NCBI GenBank assembly: GCA_028822935.1
Contig: JAPKCM010000003.1
Span: 90,759 to 154,758, forward strand
Length of the DNA stretch: 64,000 nt
Source of the DNA: Akkermansiaceae bacterium
Lineage (GTDB): Bacteria > Verrucomicrobiota > Verrucomicrobiia > Verrucomicrobiales > Akkermansiaceae
Reading direction: 5' to 3'
The position numbers and the translations under genes are program-made. Shown one piece after another: positions 61,560 to 64,000 of the stretch (positions within the stretch are counted from its first letter, which is position 1; each line of letters begins with the position of its first letter). The notes beneath the pieces are model-generated. The model was not told the origin of the DNA and made no database searches. It saw nothing but the letters and a program-made list of their open reading frames with translations.

Positions 61560-63592
61560 CGGAAGAATCGAGAGACCGAACCCAAGCCTTGAATAATCTC
61601 TTTGACGAAGCGTTTGAGGAGATTGATCCGGCAGCAGAATCGCCTCTTCACGGCCAGCTTTGTTCGCTTCAAGAGCGCTACGGTCAGGCTGAATTGATTG
61701 CGGTTGGCGGCATGAAACGCATCCTCAAGGTCCTCGATCAACACGGAAATCGTCACGTCGCCATGGCTCGTTTGCATGAAGACGCAAGCGAGTTGCTCTT
61801 TGACCCATTGATTCGCGAGGCACGGCTGACCGCACTGCTCGAGCACCCGAACGTCATCTCCGTTCACGATGTCGGCGTCGACAAAGAGGGGAAACCGTAT
61901 TTCACCATGGATCTAAAAGTCGGTGATGGGCTCGATGTGGTCTTGCAGAAGGCCCTTGCGGATGGGGGGTATCCGTTATCGGATCGACTCGATATCTTCC
62001 TCAAGGTTTGCGATGCGATCACCTACGCGCATTCGCGCGACGTCATTCATCTGGACTTGAAGCCGGCCAACATTCAGGTCGGTCATTATGGCGAAGTGTT
62101 GGTCTGTGACTGGGGCTTGGGAAAACTGATCGGCGGCACTGATGAGATCGATGATGACGTATTGCTCAATCCCGATCTGTTGAGCGGAATGACGGTGTAC
62201 GGTCAGGTTAAGGGAACTCCCGGCTATATGGCACCCGAGCAGATTCGCGGCGGAACCCGGGACAAGCGCACCGACATCTACGCATTGGGCGCCCTGCTTT
62301 ACGCCGTGCTGACCTGTCGACCGCCCCTCGCGGGTGACACCGACGCCATGCAGCAGGCGGCGGTGTCCGGTGATATTGTGCCGCCAACCGAGCGCGGTAG
62401 CGGCGTTCCCGAGAGCTTGAGTGCCGTGGTCATGAAGGCGATGGCGCTAGAACCGGCCGATCGCTATGCGTCGGTGAGTGACTTGATCACAGAGGTCCGC
62501 GCATTTCTTGGCGGTTTCTCTCCCGTAGCCCATGAAAGCGGGCTGTCGACCGAGTTTTTGTTGTTCTATCGTCGAAATCGCGTCAGCTGCAAACTGGCCG
62601 CTGCATTTGTGGCGATGGTGGTGGTGGTGACAGCCTTGTTTGTTGACCGCCTGAGCGCCAAGCGCGTAGAGGCCGAGGCACTCGCGGCGCGTTTGCGAGT
62701 GGAAAAACAGGAGACCGAGACACTGGCGGCACGGTTGCGGTTAGAAAAGCAGGAGACCGAGACACTGGCGACACGGTTGCGGGTGGAGAAGGAAGACTCA
62801 GAGGCATTGCTTCAGGAAGTAGGGCGACTGGCCACGGCCCTTCCCGACGATGTGGCCGCTGGCGATCAGTTTAGCCATGACTTCTTTCATCGACTGCCAT
62901 TGGTGTCTTATGAACTAACGATGCGTTCCGTGAACGACATGATCCTTACCACGCCGGAGCGCGCCGATGAGGCGCGCGTACAGCTTGCGTATCTCTACTT
63001 CATGAGCTCAGAGTTTGCCAAGGCGAAGCCGTATTTTGAGATCAACCCCGAGCGCATGCGCGGGCTTGTCAGAGTCAATGAGGCGTTGGCTAAATCGTTT
63101 GATCCAGATAAACATAAAACCTCGGCAATCCAGCTGGCCGGGATCATTGAGACGGTGCAGTCGATGAACCGAACCACGCTGGCAGAAAAGATCCTCTCTT
63201 TTGACTACGCATCATTGGGATATCGGAAAGGGTATGGACTGGCTGTCGCGGCAATGTTTGGCGATCATGCGAACTGTTTCAGCTACGAGGCAGAGACCCA
63301 GGCACTGACAATCGATGGAGGCGGTGAGTCGTTCTCCCTGCGAACGAAAGAGGGGCAGTATCCGCTGCGATTTCTGCCGATAAAGCGGTTGATTCTTATT
63401 GATACGGTGATTTCGAGCAGCTCGGAAATCGCCGACCTGAAGATGCTTGAGGTGGCGGATTTGCGCGGCAGTCAAATCAGCTTAATGGGCGATTTAAACA
63501 TGTTCCCGCAACTGAAAACGCTGATTGTTCGGCCTGACCAGGTGTCTCAAGAAGAAAAGAACAGACTGCGTCCGCAGGTTCGCATTGAATAG
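61556..63592 (+). CDS. atypical membrane Ser/Thr kinase with WNK-like lysine placement
   Basis: The 678-residue protein has a kinase domain at about 46-320, one transmembrane helix at about 345-363 and a heptad-like repeated helix at about 373-415. Then comes a helical extracytoplasmic region and a C-terminal leucine-rich-type piece (LKMLEVADLRGSQISLMGDL). The glycine loop reads GGMKRILK: a lysine (K54) replaces the third glycine. The usual VAIK lysine is alanine (VAMA, A71). The catalytic loop is HLDLKPAN (D167, K169 and N172 kept, arginine of HRD lost) and the metal motif is DWG (D185 kept). In eukaryotic WNK kinases the same shift of lysine to the third glycine preserves activity. It therefore may be active, but this must be tested. 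It overlaps the sigma gene by 4 bases. Confidence 0.85.
   Translation: MTEESRDRTQALNNLFDEAFEEIDPAAESPLHGQLCSLQERYGQAELIAVGGMKRILKVLDQHGNRHVAMARLHEDASELLFDPLIREARLTALLEHPNVISVHDVGVDKEGKPYFTMDLKVGDGLDVVLQKALADGGYPLSDRLDIFLKVCDAITYAHSRDVIHLDLKPANIQVGHYGEVLVCDWGLGKLIGGTDEIDDDVLLNPDLLSGMTVYGQVKGTPGYMAPEQIRGGTRDKRTDIYALGALLYAVLTCRPPLAGDTDAMQQAAVSGDIVPPTERGSGVPESLSAVVMKAMALEPADRYASVSDLITEVRAFLGGFSPVAHESGLSTEFLLFYRRNRVSCKLAAAFVAMVVVVTALFVDRLSAKRVEAEALAARLRVEKQETETLAARLRLEKQETETLATRLRVEKEDSEALLQEVGRLATALPDDVAAGDQFSHDFFHRLPLVSYELTMRSVNDMILTTPERADEARVQLAYLYFMSSEFAKAKPYFEINPERMRGLVRVNEALAKSFDPDKHKTSAIQLAGIIETVQSMNRTTLAEKILSFDYASLGYRKGYGLAVAAMFGDHANCFSYEAETQALTIDGGGESFSLRTKEGQYPLRFLPIKRLILIDTVISSSSEIADLKMLEVADLRGSQISLMGDLNMFPQLKTLIVRPDQVSQEEKNRLRPQVRIE
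62678..62805 (+). repeat. 42-base tandem repeat in the kinase gene
   Basis: Three successive copies of a 14-residue unit, LAARLRVEKQETET and variants, lie directly after the transmembrane helix. The third copy has drifted (LATRLRVEKEDSEA). The pattern of Leu and charged residues predicts a rigid extended helix or coiled coil. Confidence 0.75.
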
Positions 63593-63621
63593 CGAGCTTC
63601 GGTCGAGGGCTGCTACTACTA

Positions 63622-63635
63622 GGAATTTTCTTTTG
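63622..63635 (+). repeat. 14-base inverted repeat, right arm
   Basis: GGAATTTTCTTTTG is the reverse complement of the sequence at 60706-60719 and lies 30 bases after the kinase stop codon. Confidence 0.45.
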
Positions 63636-63862
63636 GCGGGAGGGCTTTGAAGCCGTCTTTGGACCGCAGCGGAGGGGGGCCAGCCGATTGGGGTCCCGCA
63701 GCTCACATGAGGACAGTCCCTAGCCGTCTCCGACCCACTCAAACCCGCTTAGAAAAGGGCTTCTTGTGTATTCTGGAAAAAAAATACAAGAGGCTGTTAA
63801 GAATGCAGAATCGTCTCGGTTTAAGAAGAGAGATTGCAAGAATGCAGCTGGATCGAACCACG

Positions 63863-63889
63863 CGATCGTGGCTGCTATTGCCACGATTG
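63863..63889 (+). terminator. strong hairpin 39 bases before the MoxR-like start
   Basis: CGATCGTGGC pairs with GCCACGATTG (10 pairs with one G-T) around a 7-base loop, followed after 7 bases by TTTT. It could end transcription from the kinase operon or act as a leader structure of the next gene. Confidence 0.4.
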
Positions 63890-63927
63890 AACTCTCTTTT
63901 AACAAATACAGAAACGGAAACACAGAA

Positions 63928-64000
63928 ATGGCAAACGAAACTGATGACGTAAAAGCCGTAGAACAACTCGGCATCGCAAGAGATGGAGTAGTCAAAGAAC
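63928..64000 (+). CDS. start of a probable MoxR-family AAA+ ATPase, cut off by window edge
   Basis: Only 24 codons are visible, MANETDDVKAVEQLGIARDG and on. The acidic start followed by a helical segment ending in VVKE is like the beginning of MoxR-type ATPases, in which a VGQ segment and the Walker A follow. These ATPases are chaperones that often assemble membrane-linked von Willebrand-type protein complexes. The family call is tentative because the diagnostic motifs lie beyond the window. The same start is duplicated and truncated at 60726. Confidence 0.45.
   Translation, partial: MANETDDVKAVEQLGIARDGVVKE

Larger units (their letters stand above)
63593..63927. other. intergenic region between the kinase and the next gene
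   Basis: No gene is recognised in these 335 bases. The region contains one arm of a 14-base inverted repeat, an AT-rich half and a strong hairpin near its end, so it probably carries the promoter or leader of the next gene. Confidence 0.4.

Noticed and set aside
63593..63927. Open frame starting at 63647 before the MoxR-like gene
   Set aside because: It runs through the hairpin and into the next gene in another frame, and its product is not recognisable.

Overview
The window looks like a chromosomal segment of a Verrucomicrobiota bacterium, probably in or near Verrucomicrobiales. Three things point there: a 1,864-residue double UvrA, a dense set of secreted proteins found mainly in Planctomycetes and Verrucomicrobia (DUF1501, DUF1549/1553, DUF1552, DUF1592/1588 and CxxCH 'planctomycete cytochrome' domains), and secreted proteins that share a DxDxDG-type C-terminal module. 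No rRNA, tRNA, CRISPR array or intact insertion sequence was seen. This is a reading of the sequence without database searches, so family names rest on motifs.

1-30.8 kb is mostly housekeeping. It holds the 3' part of asd, a membrane Ser/Thr kinase with lectin-like sensor domains, the double uvrA, and two large secreted proteins (CRTAC1/UnbV-like and CotH-like). These are followed by an OB-fold-like membrane protein, a small lipoprotein gene with an apparent 1-base frameshift, msrB, a SWIM/SNF2 helicase, a Gre-like factor, PDZ and Sel1-repeat proteins, and aat. The conserved yceD-rpmF-plsX group comes next, then a sodium:solute symporter, galK and gpmI. A YbgC-like thioesterase at 30.9-31.3 kb ends this part.

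31.9-59.2 kb is almost entirely an exported PVC-type inventory in four blocks. Block one is a truncated cytochrome-domain gene, DUF1592, DUF1552 and a large CxxCH/beta-propeller protein. Block two is a tight minus-strand operon: DUF1501, DUF1549/1553, PPC-domain and WD40/cytochrome. Block three is a lone 1,031-residue CxxCH/HEAT protein. Block four is DUF1552, propeller-NIPSNAP and DUF1592. These proteins carry signal peptides or RR motifs and heme-binding CxxCH motifs, which suggests periplasmic redox or polymer-degrading functions, but their substrates cannot be read from the sequence.

59.2-64 kb looks rearranged. An eroded serine-hydrolase gene precedes a terpenoid-cyclase-like CxxCH protein. 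Then a truncated copy of a gene start (60,726) and an intact copy running off the window (63,928) bracket a two-gene cassette: an ECF sigma factor overlapping by 4 bases a membrane kinase. That kinase has no lysine at the usual VAIK position but has one in the glycine loop, as in eukaryotic WNK kinases. This cassette is the most interesting part of the window.
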